Positions 26,837 to 34,709 of a DNA stretch of 48,045 nt are shown in pieces. Each line of letters opens with the position of its first letter. Positions within the stretch are counted from its first letter, which is position 1. The notes below the pieces were generated by a model. The model was not told where the DNA came from. It made no database searches and saw nothing but the letters and a program-made list of their open reading frames with translations. Origin of the DNA: CAYYJR01 sp964472305 (GTDB lineage Bacteria > Armatimonadota > Hebobacteria > CAIYQO01); assembly GCA_964472305.1 (NCBI GenBank), contig CAYYJR010000027.1, positions 1 to 48,045 on the forward strand. Direction: 5' to 3'. The translations under genes and the position numbers were made by a program.

Positions 26837-28992
26837 AGCGCGTCACCCGGTTGCCGCAGTGGCCGCCGCGCCTGCCCGGCCTGGCCGGGTGGTTGCGCTG
26901 GTACGTGCTGGCCCGGTTGTTGCTCGCCCTGGTTACGGTGGGCGTGTTGACGACGCTCGTGTATTACCATTTCGATTCCCTGCAGATCGGCCAGCGCGCG
27001 CCGCGCGATATTCAGGCACCGGCCAACACCACCTGGGAAGACGTCACCGAAACGCGGCGGCGGCAAGATGAAGCCGCCAGTCAGATTCAAACCATTTACC
27101 AGTTCGACCCGCTGGCGAAACGCCTGGCGGACGCCGACCTCACCCGCGCCTGCGGGTTGTTGCGCGCGCCGCAATTGACGGATGCCGACCGTGCCGTACT
27201 CGACCAGATGAAGATCCCCGATTCGCTCGTGGAGGAGACGCGCTCCTGGGATGCGCGCACCTGGACGTCGGTGCAGCGCACTGCCGGCGAGCTACTCGCG
27301 GAAGTGATGAGCACCCGCATCGAGCAAGGCAATACCGAACAGCAGGCCCAGCAACAGATTAACGTGCTGGCGCAAGCCCGCGTCACCGACGCGCAACGCA
27401 GTCGCGCGGTCGCCACGCTGGTGCGCGCCGTGCTGCGGCCCACCTGGTTGAAGGATGAGATACGCACCGAAGATCGGCGGCAGGAAGCGCGCCGGCAGGT
27501 GAAACCGGCGATACGCAACCTGCGGCTGCACGACATCATCGTGCACAAAGGCGAAATTATCTCCGCGGAGATGATGGCGCAATTGCAGGACAAGCAATTG
27601 CTGGCGGCTCCGCCGCTGTCGCGCCTGATGCCGGCGGCGGCCTTGATGCTGTTCGCCGTCATGCTGCTCGGTGTGTATCTGCGCGCCTATTGCCGTCCCA
27701 TTTTCACCAATGATCGCAAACTTTTGCTGCTGGCCAGCCTCATTATCGCCTCGCTATGGGTGTATATGACGCTGGGACGCGAGCAGAGCAGCCTGGTCGC
27801 GCTGACGGCGATCCCGGCGGGCAACATGGCGGTGGCCGGATTGCTTGGGGTGCCGGTGGCACTGGTCACCACCATGCTCACCAGCGTCACGGCCGGACTG
27901 ACCGCCGACAACCAGTTTGCCATCGCGTTACTGACGCTGGGCAGCTCGCTGGTCGGGATCATGGCAGTGTCCGCCATCTGGCCCGCCAGCCGCGCCATTC
28001 CCGGCGTGCTCTCGCTGGTGCTGGTCAACCTGGGATTGCTTATCGTGGTGGAGGGGATCAAGCCTGGCGGCGGATTTGATTCGGTCTGGCAGGATCTGGG
28101 CGCCATCGCGCTGTGTGCCGGCGCGGGGGGCGTCGGCGCGACCTTTGTCGCCGTCGGCGCCATTTATATTCTCGCCCGGCCGTTCGGCATCACCACGCAC
28201 TACCGCTTGATGGAGTTGACCAATCCAAATGAAGCGTTGTTGCGGCGCATGATGATCGAGGCGCCCGGCAGCTATCATTCCAGCGTGATGGTGGCCAACC
28301 TGGCGGAAGCCGCCGCCGACGCCATTGGGATTAACGCGCTGCTCACCCGCGTGGGTGCGCTCTACCATGACATCGGCAAGCTGAAGCGCCCGGCCTTTTT
28401 CGTGGAAAACCAGGCGCCGCTCGGCCTTGAAAACGTGCACCAGCGCCTGTCCGCCAAGCTGTCATACCTGATTCTGATCAGCCACGTGCGCGACGGCATC
28501 GAGCTGGCGCGCAAGCACGCGCTGCCGGAAGAGGTGACCGGCATCATTCGCGAGCATCACGGCACCACGCTGGCGGCGTATTTCTATCACCGGGCGCTGA
28601 ACGAATCGGCGCGCGGGCACGTGTCCGAGCACGATTTTCGGTATGCCGGTCCCAAACCCACCACACGGGAAGCGGCGGTGGTGATGCTGGCCGATTCGGT
28701 GCAGGCGGCGGTGAAGGCGATCAAAGAACCGACGCCCGGACGTATCGAGAGCATGGTACACGAAATCATCAATAATCGCCTGGAAGACGGGCAGTTGGAA
28801 GACTGCGACATCACGCTGCGCAATCTGCGCATGGTCGGCGAGGTGTTTGTCCGTATTTTAAGCGGCTTGTATTCGTACTCCCGGTTGGAATATCCGGATA
28901 TTAAGGGAGGGGGGACACGTCTCCGTGCCCATCTTCATTCAGCAACAACATCCGTTGCGGACGAAAAAGCGACCGCTGCGCCGAGCCATTAA
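26833..28992 (+). CDS. pgpH: 7TM-HD cyclic-di-AMP phosphodiesterase
   Basis: Membrane-bound HD-domain hydrolase of the PgpH/YqfF family, which degrades c-di-AMP. The 719 residues consist of an N-terminal helix (about 25-42), a 7TMR-HDED extracytoplasmic domain (about 45-260), seven membrane helices (about 262-455) and a cytosolic HD domain. The HD domain shows EAPGSYHSSVMVANLAE, VGALYHDIGKLKRP (HD pair about 513), REHHGTT and MLADSVQAAVKA. The order beside ybeY and dgkA is that seen in Firmicutes, Cyanobacteria and related phyla. Its last 68 bases overlap the start of ybeY. No diadenylate cyclase gene is in the window. Confidence 0.93.
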   Translation: MKRVTRLPQWPPRLPGLAGWLRWYVLARLLLALVTVGVLTTLVYYHFDSLQIGQRAPRDIQAPANTTWEDVTETRRRQDEAASQIQTIYQFDPLAKRLADADLTRACGLLRAPQLTDADRAVLDQMKIPDSLVEETRSWDARTWTSVQRTAGELLAEVMSTRIEQGNTEQQAQQQINVLAQARVTDAQRSRAVATLVRAVLRPTWLKDEIRTEDRRQEARRQVKPAIRNLRLHDIIVHKGEIISAEMMAQLQDKQLLAAPPLSRLMPAAALMLFAVMLLGVYLRAYCRPIFTNDRKLLLLASLIIASLWVYMTLGREQSSLVALTAIPAGNMAVAGLLGVPVALVTTMLTSVTAGLTADNQFAIALLTLGSSLVGIMAVSAIWPASRAIPGVLSLVLVNLGLLIVVEGIKPGGGFDSVWQDLGAIALCAGAGGVGATFVAVGAIYILARPFGITTHYRLMELTNPNEALLRRMMIEAPGSYHSSVMVANLAEAAADAIGINALLTRVGALYHDIGKLKRPAFFVENQAPLGLENVHQRLSAKLSYLILISHVRDGIELARKHALPEEVTGIIREHHGTTLAAYFYHRALNESARGHVSEHDFRYAGPKPTTREAAVVMLADSVQAAVKAIKEPTPGRIESMVHEIINNRLEDGQLEDCDITLRNLRMVGEVFVRILSGLYSYSRLEYPDIKGGGTRLRAHLHSATTSVADEKATAAPSH

Positions 28993-29413
28993 CGAAACGC
29001 TGATTTCAGAAGGCGTTCCGACCCGCGGAGTCGAAATCAGCATAGCACTGGTGGATGACGACGCGATGCGCGCGTTGAATGCCCGCTACCGGGGCATCGA
29101 CGCGCCGACCGATGTATTGTCATTCGCGCAAGAACACGATATTATCGTGCCCGGCATGCCAAAATTATTGGGCGATGTCGTGATTTCCGTGGATACCGCC
29201 CACCGGCAAGCCGCCGCCGCCGGGCGTACGCTCGAAGATGAATTGGGCCAGTTGGCCATTCACGGCGTGTTACATTTACTGGGGTATGACGATGCCACTA
29301 CCGAAGGTTATGTGGAGATGGTCGAAAAGGCAGAAAAAATCCGGCGACGCCTCGGAGACGAAGCCGGCGATGCCGAATCCGCGCCACGCGGCCATCAGTC
29401 CGATGAGCAATAA
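28925..29413 (+). CDS. ybeY: Endoribonuclease YbeY with an altered zinc site
   Basis: A 162-residue YbeY/UPF0054 protein, a metalloenzyme for 16S rRNA 3'-end maturation and ribosome quality control. Seen are VDDDAMRALNARYRGIDAP, PTDVLSFAQ, LLGDVVIS and the metal block HGVLHLLGYDDA. The family motif is H-x3-H-x5-H; here the third ligand is Asp (GAT) in place of His. Asp can still bind zinc, but activity may differ. The start is GTG at 28925 with a GGGAGG site upstream, inside the end of pgpH. The C-terminus overlaps dgkA by 11 bases, pointing to coupled translation. Confidence 0.92.
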   Translation: MPIFIQQQHPLRTKKRPLRRAINETLISEGVPTRGVEISIALVDDDAMRALNARYRGIDAPTDVLSFAQEHDIIVPGMPKLLGDVVISVDTAHRQAAAAGRTLEDELGQLAIHGVLHLLGYDDATTEGYVEMVEKAEKIRRRLGDEAGDAESAPRGHQSDEQ

Positions 29414-30113
29414 GCATCTGGGCGAAAGCTTCGTCCACGCGTTTGAGGGTCTCTCGCATGTGTTGTGGACGCAGAAGCACGTGCGTTTCCAGATGATCAT
29501 CGTGATCCTGGTGCTGTTGCTGTCGTATGTGTTGAAGCTCGACAAGCTCCAGGTGCTGTTCGTGCTCTCCGCCATCGCCATGGTGTTAATCGCCGAGTTG
29601 TTCAATACCGCCATCGAGGTGGTCGTGAACATGGTGACCGAAACCTATCACCCCCTGGCGAAGATTGCCAAGGACGTGGCGGCGGCCGGAGTGCTTATCG
29701 CCAGCATGTATGCCTTCCTGGTGGGCTGCACCGTCTTTCTGAATACCAAAACCATCAGTACCTGGCTGCAGGGTGCGCCGGTCGATGCCACCACGCAATC
29801 CAATCTGGTGGTGCTCGCGCTGCTGGGCATCGCGCTGGTCTGCATCCTGGTGCCGCTGGCGAAGATTCGCATCGGACATGGCACCATCTTGCGCGGCGGG
29901 GCTGTCAGCGGGCATTCCGCGTCGGCATTCGTGCTGTGCGCCGCCATTTTCATCGCCAGCGGTAAAAACCCGTTGATCTCCATCATGGCGCTCGCGCTGG
30001 CCATCCTGGTGGCGCAAAGCCGGGTGGAAGGCAAGATTCATACCCTCTCCGAGGTGCTGTGGGGCGCCACGGTGGCGCTGGTGGTCATGGCGCTGTTGAT
30101 GCTCTTTACCTGA
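29403..30113 (+). CDS. dgkA: Diacylglycerol/undecaprenol kinase fused to a PAP2 phosphatase domain
   Basis: A 236-residue membrane protein. Residues about 1-115 are the DgkA kinase with three helices and the active-site block AELFNTAIEVVVNM...HPLAKIAKDVAAAGVL. Residues about 130-236 are a compact PAP2 domain with GHSASAF and SRVEGKIHTLSEVLWG, the phosphatase motifs. The kinase phosphorylates undecaprenol and the PAP2 half removes a phosphate from undecaprenyl phosphates, so both ends of lipid-carrier recycling may be in one chain; similar fusions are known. The ATG at 29403 lies within the end of ybeY, a normal order for this operon. Confidence 0.92.
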   Translation: MSNKHLGESFVHAFEGLSHVLWTQKHVRFQMIIVILVLLLSYVLKLDKLQVLFVLSAIAMVLIAELFNTAIEVVVNMVTETYHPLAKIAKDVAAAGVLIASMYAFLVGCTVFLNTKTISTWLQGAPVDATTQSNLVVLALLGIALVCILVPLAKIRIGHGTILRGGAVSGHSASAFVLCAAIFIASGKNPLISIMALALAILVAQSRVEGKIHTLSEVLWGATVALVVMALLMLFT

Positions 30114-30148
30114 TGGCGGGCGCGTGTTCCCCCACCATCCCGCAGACC

Positions 30149-30157
30149 TGTTATACT
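30149..30157 (+). promoter_or_regulatory. Extended -10 promoter ahead of the first CorC gene
   Basis: TGTTATACT (30149-30157) matches the extended -10 form TGnTATAAT at all but one position. No good -35 is needed for this type. The start would be near 30164, about 37 bases before the coding start. Confidence 0.5.
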
Positions 30158-30200
30158 GTAGATCGTTCCTATCGTTTTCCTGTTCTCGCGCTCGAATTGC

Positions 30201-31475
30201 TTGTTTACGTTTACTGCACAACCTGGTGACTGGGCTTTCATCGCGACGGCGCTCCTGCTGTTGCTGCTGGCGGCGGTCTTCTCCGCGGCGGAAATCGGAC
30301 TCCTGTCGGTCAACCGATTTCGGGTCCACCAGCTGGCCGAGGGGGGGTCCGTGCGTGCGCGCCTGCTGGAACGCCTGCTGAAACAGCCGTCGCGCCTGCT
30401 GACCGCCATCCTCCTCATCATCACCGCGCTCAATTATGCCAACGAATCGCTGGTCACCTACTGGCTGGGCGAGTTGCACGGATTGCCTGAATGGGTGCCG
30501 TTCACCTCGCTGCTGGTGTTGGTGCTCATCATCGCGGAAGTGACCCCGATCAGCTATGCCGCCGCCAACCCGGAGATTGTCGCCACCCGCCTTGCCTCGC
30601 TGCTGACGGGCGTGATGGTGCTGTTCCGTCCGGTGGTGAACGTGGTGAACAGCGTGGCGAACTCCGTGCTGCGCGCGCTGGGCGGCGAACTGCGCATCCG
30701 CCCGCTGGTGACCGAGGGTGAGGTGCGCACCATCGTGGATATCGAAACCGAGCGGGGTGTGCTGGAGGAAGAGGAGAAGGAGCTCATCCACAGCATCTTC
30801 GAGTTCAGCGACACCATCGTACGCGAGATCATGATCCCGCGCATCGACATCGCCGCGGTCAGCGAGGACGACAGTATCGCCCACGCCATCGACGTCATTA
30901 TCGCCCGCCATTTCAGCCGTCTGCCGGTCTTTCAGGGAAATATGGATCACATCAGTGGCCTGGTACACGCCAAGGACCTGTTGCCGTACCTGATCCGCCG
31001 CGAAACCCACCTGCCCGTGCGCGCGGTGATGCATGCCATTACTTTCGTCCCGGAGACGAAGCGGGTGAGCGAACTGCTGCACGAACTGCGCGAAACCAAG
31101 CAGGCGCTGGCTATTGTACTGGACGAATACGGCGGCACCGCCGGCATGGTGACCGTGGAAGACTTGCTGGAGGAGATCGTCGGGGAAATATATGACGAAT
31201 ATGATGCGGTGACGGCGCCGGTGGAGTGGCTGGACCCGCGTACGGTGGTGCTTGACGGAAAACTGTCGGTGGACGAAGTGAGTGACTTGCTCGACTTCGA
31301 GTTGCCGCGCGGTGAATACGATACCATCGGCGGATTTCTGTACAGCCGCTTCGGCGACGTGCCGGCACGCGGAGAAAGTATCATGGAGGAAGGCTACACC
31401 TTCGCGGTGGAGCGCCTGGATGGGCACCGCATCACGAAAGTACGCATTATCACCCCACCCGCCGAAGAGGAATGA
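30201..31475 (+). CDS. CorC/HlyC-type protein with DUF21 and CBS domains
   Basis: A 424-residue protein of the CNNM/CorC group, implicated in Mg2+ or other cation handling. Order: DUF21 membrane domain with several helices (about 1-170, including AAVFSAAEIGLLSVNR), ETERGVLEEEEKELIHSIFEFSD, a CBS pair (about 205-325, with VREIMIPRIDI and LDEYGGTAGMVTVEDLLEEIVG), and a C-terminal CorC_HlyC domain. The start is a TTG at 30201, as no ATG or GTG fits; the ribosome site is poor. It is followed at once by a paralogue, so the two may work as a pair. Confidence 0.9.
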   Translation: MFTFTAQPGDWAFIATALLLLLLAAVFSAAEIGLLSVNRFRVHQLAEGGSVRARLLERLLKQPSRLLTAILLIITALNYANESLVTYWLGELHGLPEWVPFTSLLVLVLIIAEVTPISYAAANPEIVATRLASLLTGVMVLFRPVVNVVNSVANSVLRALGGELRIRPLVTEGEVRTIVDIETERGVLEEEEKELIHSIFEFSDTIVREIMIPRIDIAAVSEDDSIAHAIDVIIARHFSRLPVFQGNMDHISGLVHAKDLLPYLIRRETHLPVRAVMHAITFVPETKRVSELLHELRETKQALAIVLDEYGGTAGMVTVEDLLEEIVGEIYDEYDAVTAPVEWLDPRTVVLDGKLSVDEVSDLLDFELPRGEYDTIGGFLYSRFGDVPARGESIMEEGYTFAVERLDGHRITKVRIITPPAEEE

Positions 31476-31509
31476 CGCGCCGTGATGGCGCGTGGTGAAA
31501 CGAGCAGGC

Positions 31510-32826
31510 ATGCCTGAAATCATCGACCCCTACCCGTATATACTCGGTATTGTACTGGCCACCGTGGGATTGGCGTTGATCAGCCTGATTGAAACGGCGC
31601 TGGTCAGCGTCAGCCGCGTGCGCCTGCACCAGCTTGTTGAAGAGGGGCATCCCACCGCGCTGCTGGTGCACCAACTGGTGTCGCGCCCGCAGGAGTTGCT
31701 GGTAGGGCTGGTGATTATCATCAATAGCCTGGTGCTGCTGATCGCGAACCTGGTTACGGTCATCGTACACGCCCACTGGGGTGCAGGGGCGGTGGTGTGG
31801 GTCAACCTGCTGGTGCTGGTCGTGCTGCTGGTGTTTGGCGAGATTACCCCGAAGACGATCAGTGTCTACTACGCCGAGTCGATCGCGTTGCGCACCGCGC
31901 GGCTGGTGCACTTCCTTACCATCGCGCTGTGGCCCATTATTTTCCTGTGCAACACCATCAGCATGCTGCTGTTGCGGGTGCTGACAATGCTGCGCATTCT
32001 GCCCGGCCGCGTGCATGCGGCCCCCACCGCCTTCAGCGAAGAAGATATCAAAGACCTGATCAGCGCGGGTGAGCAGAGCGGGGAGGTGGAGGCTAGCGAG
32101 CGGGAAATGATCCATGGGGTGATCGAATTCTCCGAAACCACCGCGCGCGAAATTATGGTGCCGCGCACCGACCTGGTGGCGTTGCCCGATGATGCCATGC
32201 TGGCGGAAGCGATCGACCTGTTTCTACAATCCGGTCACTCGCGCATTCCGGTTTACCACGAAAACGCCGATAACATTCTCGGCCTGCTCTACATTCAGGA
32301 CATTATCATTCGGCTGCAATCGGCGGAAAAAACCGGCGCCGCCTCGCCGACCATCAGCGAGTTGCTGCGCGCCGCGTATTTTGTGCCGGAGGTGAAAAAG
32401 AGTGATGAGCTGCTGCGCGAGATGCAGCGCAAGCGGGTACATATGGCGGTGGTGGTGGACGAATACGGCGGCACTGCCGGCATTATCACCATCGAGGACC
32501 TGCTGGAGGAGATCGTTGGCGATATTATCGACGAATACGACAAAGAGCGGCTGGAGGTGACCACGCTGCCCGACGGCACCGCCGTGGTCAGCGGCCGCGC
32601 CAGCCTGGAAAAGGTTCAGGAAACCTTCGATATCCCACTACCCGAGGACACCGAGGCGGAGACACTGAGCGGGTTGGTCACCGAGATGCTGGGCCGCATT
32701 CCGGAGGTGGGCGACCGCGCGGTGATCGGCGGCGTCGCCTTCACCGTGCTTGAGGTCTCGCACAATTGCGCTGAGCGCCTGCGCGCGGTCGCGCCGCCTG
32801 CAGACGAGATAAAGAGTGACGAGTGA
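31510..32826 (+). CDS. Second CorC/HlyC-type protein with DUF21 and CBS domains
   Basis: A 438-residue paralogue of the preceding gene with the same domain order: DUF21 helices (about 10-170), SGEVEASEREMIHGVIEFSE, a CBS pair (about 205-325, AREIMVPRTDLVAL and VDEYGGTAGIITIEDLLEEIVGD) and a C-terminal CorC domain ending VLEVSHNCAERLRAV. The gap to the upstream gene is about 35 bases. The ATG at 31510 is taken; a GTG at 31492 would add six residues and neither has a strong ribosome site. Tandem CorC pairs often evolve into hetero-oligomers, but this is not shown here. Confidence 0.9.
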   Translation: MPEIIDPYPYILGIVLATVGLALISLIETALVSVSRVRLHQLVEEGHPTALLVHQLVSRPQELLVGLVIIINSLVLLIANLVTVIVHAHWGAGAVVWVNLLVLVVLLVFGEITPKTISVYYAESIALRTARLVHFLTIALWPIIFLCNTISMLLLRVLTMLRILPGRVHAAPTAFSEEDIKDLISAGEQSGEVEASEREMIHGVIEFSETTAREIMVPRTDLVALPDDAMLAEAIDLFLQSGHSRIPVYHENADNILGLLYIQDIIIRLQSAEKTGAASPTISELLRAAYFVPEVKKSDELLREMQRKRVHMAVVVDEYGGTAGIITIEDLLEEIVGDIIDEYDKERLEVTTLPDGTAVVSGRASLEKVQETFDIPLPEDTEAETLSGLVTEMLGRIPEVGDRAVIGGVAFTVLEVSHNCAERLRAVAPPADEIKSDE

Positions 32827-32962
32827 ACTGCGGAACCGCCGTCCGCATCGACATCGCGCGTCTCTTTTCCCGCGGCGCTCTCCTCTGCGTTGTGGGGATT
32901 TTCGCATACCGGCGCCGGACTGAGCAGGAGATCCGTCGCGGGGAAGCGAACCTATCGACAAT

Positions 32963-33688
32963 ATGGATCGCACGGGCCAGGTGGCACTGATTACGGGAGC
33001 GGGGCGCGGCATTGGCCGCGCCATTGCTGTGACATTGGGGCAGCGAGGACTGCGTTGCGCGTTGACAGCGCGTACGGCGGAAGGTGTCGAGGAGACGGCC
33101 GCGCTGGTGCGTGATGCCGGGGGCACGGCGACGGTAATGCTCGCGGACCTGGTAGATCCCGCCGCGCCGGAGCGCATTGTCGCGGAGACGATCGCCCGTT
33201 TCGGTGCGCTGGACGTGCTGGTGAACAACGCCGGCATCTTTCTGCTGAAATCGTTCGCGGAAACCACCATGGACGAATATGACCGCCTGATGACGGTGAA
33301 CCTGCGCGCGCCGGTGGCGCTTACGCTGGCGGCGCTGCCGCACCTGACCGCTTCCGCCGCCGGCACGGTTATCAACATCGCCTCCTCAGCGGGACGACGT
33401 TTTTATCCCAGGCAATCGATCTATTGCGCCGCCAAGCACGGCATGCTGGGCTGGAACAAAGTGCTGGCGGCGGAATTGCGCGCGCAGGGTATTCGCGTGC
33501 ATGCCATCTGTCCCGGCGGGGTGGCCACCGAGATGACCACCTGCCAGCGCCGGGATTGGAAGCCGGAAGACCTGATGCGCCCGGAAGACATTGCCGACGC
33601 GGCGGCATTCCTGCTGGATTTGTCTGACCGCGCCACCGTGGACGAGTTGCCCATGCGGCGCATACCCGCTGATCCGATCTGGGGGTAG
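32963..33688 (+). CDS. Short-chain dehydrogenase/reductase
   Basis: A 241-residue classical SDR. The NAD(P) loop TGAGRGIGRAIA is at about 12-23, LVNNAGIF at about 89, the catalytic Ser in NIASSAGRR (about 138) and Tyr-x3-Lys in YCAAKHGMLG (about 153). CPGGVATEM follows the active site. The cofactor position after strand 2 reads TART, which suits NADP(H) better than NAD(H), an inference only. It precedes the aldolase and the SorE-like dehydrogenase on the same strand with gaps of 100 to 150 bases, so it may take part in the same sugar pathway. Confidence 0.9.
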   Translation: MDRTGQVALITGAGRGIGRAIAVTLGQRGLRCALTARTAEGVEETAALVRDAGGTATVMLADLVDPAAPERIVAETIARFGALDVLVNNAGIFLLKSFAETTMDEYDRLMTVNLRAPVALTLAALPHLTASAAGTVINIASSAGRRFYPRQSIYCAAKHGMLGWNKVLAAELRAQGIRVHAICPGGVATEMTTCQRRDWKPEDLMRPEDIADAAAFLLDLSDRATVDELPMRRIPADPIWG

Positions 33689-33696
33689 ACGCGTAT

Positions 33697-33712
33697 GGAT
33701 TGCGCGGATCAC
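33697..33712 (+). repeat. Dispersed short repeat, copy 2
   Basis: GGATTGCGCGGATCAC, matching 15702-15717 apart from one missing A, again just after a stop codon. Here the long hairpin partner arm is absent, so this looks like a half or decayed element. Confidence 0.4.
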
Positions 33713-33790
33713 AACACAAAGGTTCGATGAGGCTAACGTCGCGTACGCCCGCGACGCGCACAAGACATTCGGGTATTATTGGAGGCTGCT

Positions 33791-34564
33791 ATGTCGACCA
33801 CGACAACGCAAATATTGGATCAGTTGATTGCTATGTCGCATGAACTCGGCAAGCCGGAACATGATCTGGCCATTTTCGGCGAGGGCAACACCTCAGCGAA
33901 GTCCGGGGAAGGTGATCGCTTCTGGGTGAAGGCCAGCGGCAGCGAGTTGCGCACCATCGACGAGAGCGGTTTTGCGCTGCTCGATCTGGCGGCGACGGAA
34001 GCATTGCTCGATGCAGATTTGCACACCGACCAGGAAGTGCTCGCCGCGTTGCTCAGCATGCGCGTGGATGGGGGGACGCGCTACCCCTCGGTGGAGACAA
34101 TGATGCACGCCCATCTGCTCGGGCTGCCGGGGGTGCAGTTCGTCGGCCACACGCACCCCACCGCGTTGAACGGCTTGCTCTGTTCCACGCGGGCGGAAGA
34201 ACTGGTCAACATGCGCCTGTTCCCCGAGCAAGTGGTTTGCTGCGGTGAAGCGCCGGTATGGGTGCCGTATTGCGATCCCGGCCTGCCGTTGGCGCGCACG
34301 GTGCGCGAGTGCGTGCGCGCGTGGAGGGAGTGCTATGGCGGGGTGCCCCGCTCCATCGCCATCCAGAACCACGGTCTCTTCGCGCTGGGCGGCACCGCCC
34401 GCGAGGTGTTGAGCTGCACCATGATGTGGCAGAAGACCGCCCGCGTCATTCTCGGCGCTCTGGCCTGCGGTGGCGTCAACTTCCTCCCGCAGGATCAGGT
34501 CACCCGGCTGTGCACGCGTCCGCAAGAAAAAATTCGCGAAGCGGTGATTTTCGCGACGAAATAA
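33791..34564 (+). CDS. Class II aldolase/adducin family protein
   Basis: A 257-residue zinc-dependent aldolase-like protein (FucA/RhaD/AraD superfamily). Seen are FGEGNTSAKSG near residue 27, the metal motif GHTHPTALNG (His-x-His about 118-122) and IQNHGLFALGG with the third zinc His. The family cleaves ketose 1-phosphates to dihydroxyacetone phosphate and an aldehyde, or epimerises pentose phosphates; some members act on unphosphorylated acids. The ATG at 33791 has TGGAGG 5 bases upstream. It lies between an SDR and a SorE-like reductase, which suggests breakdown of a sugar or polyol. Confidence 0.88.
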   Translation: MSTTTTQILDQLIAMSHELGKPEHDLAIFGEGNTSAKSGEGDRFWVKASGSELRTIDESGFALLDLAATEALLDADLHTDQEVLAALLSMRVDGGTRYPSVETMMHAHLLGLPGVQFVGHTHPTALNGLLCSTRAEELVNMRLFPEQVVCCGEAPVWVPYCDPGLPLARTVRECVRAWRECYGGVPRSIAIQNHGLFALGGTAREVLSCTMMWQKTARVILGALACGGVNFLPQDQVTRLCTRPQEKIREAVIFATK

Positions 34565-34709
34565 GACGACAGCGGTTGTCCGGTGAAACTCAGGTGGAAG
34601 GGAGGAGAAAGCATGAAAAGAGCGATCAGGAAAATCTTTCTCCATCACGGCCGGCGTTGTGTTTCACTTCACCCGTTCACGTCATTAAATCCGATAAAAA
34701 GGAACAACG

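Noticed and set aside
29586..31523. 645-codon minus-strand frame opposite dgkA and the first CorC gene
   Set aside because: His/Gln/Arg-rich shadow of two well-supported membrane proteins; no recognisable family.
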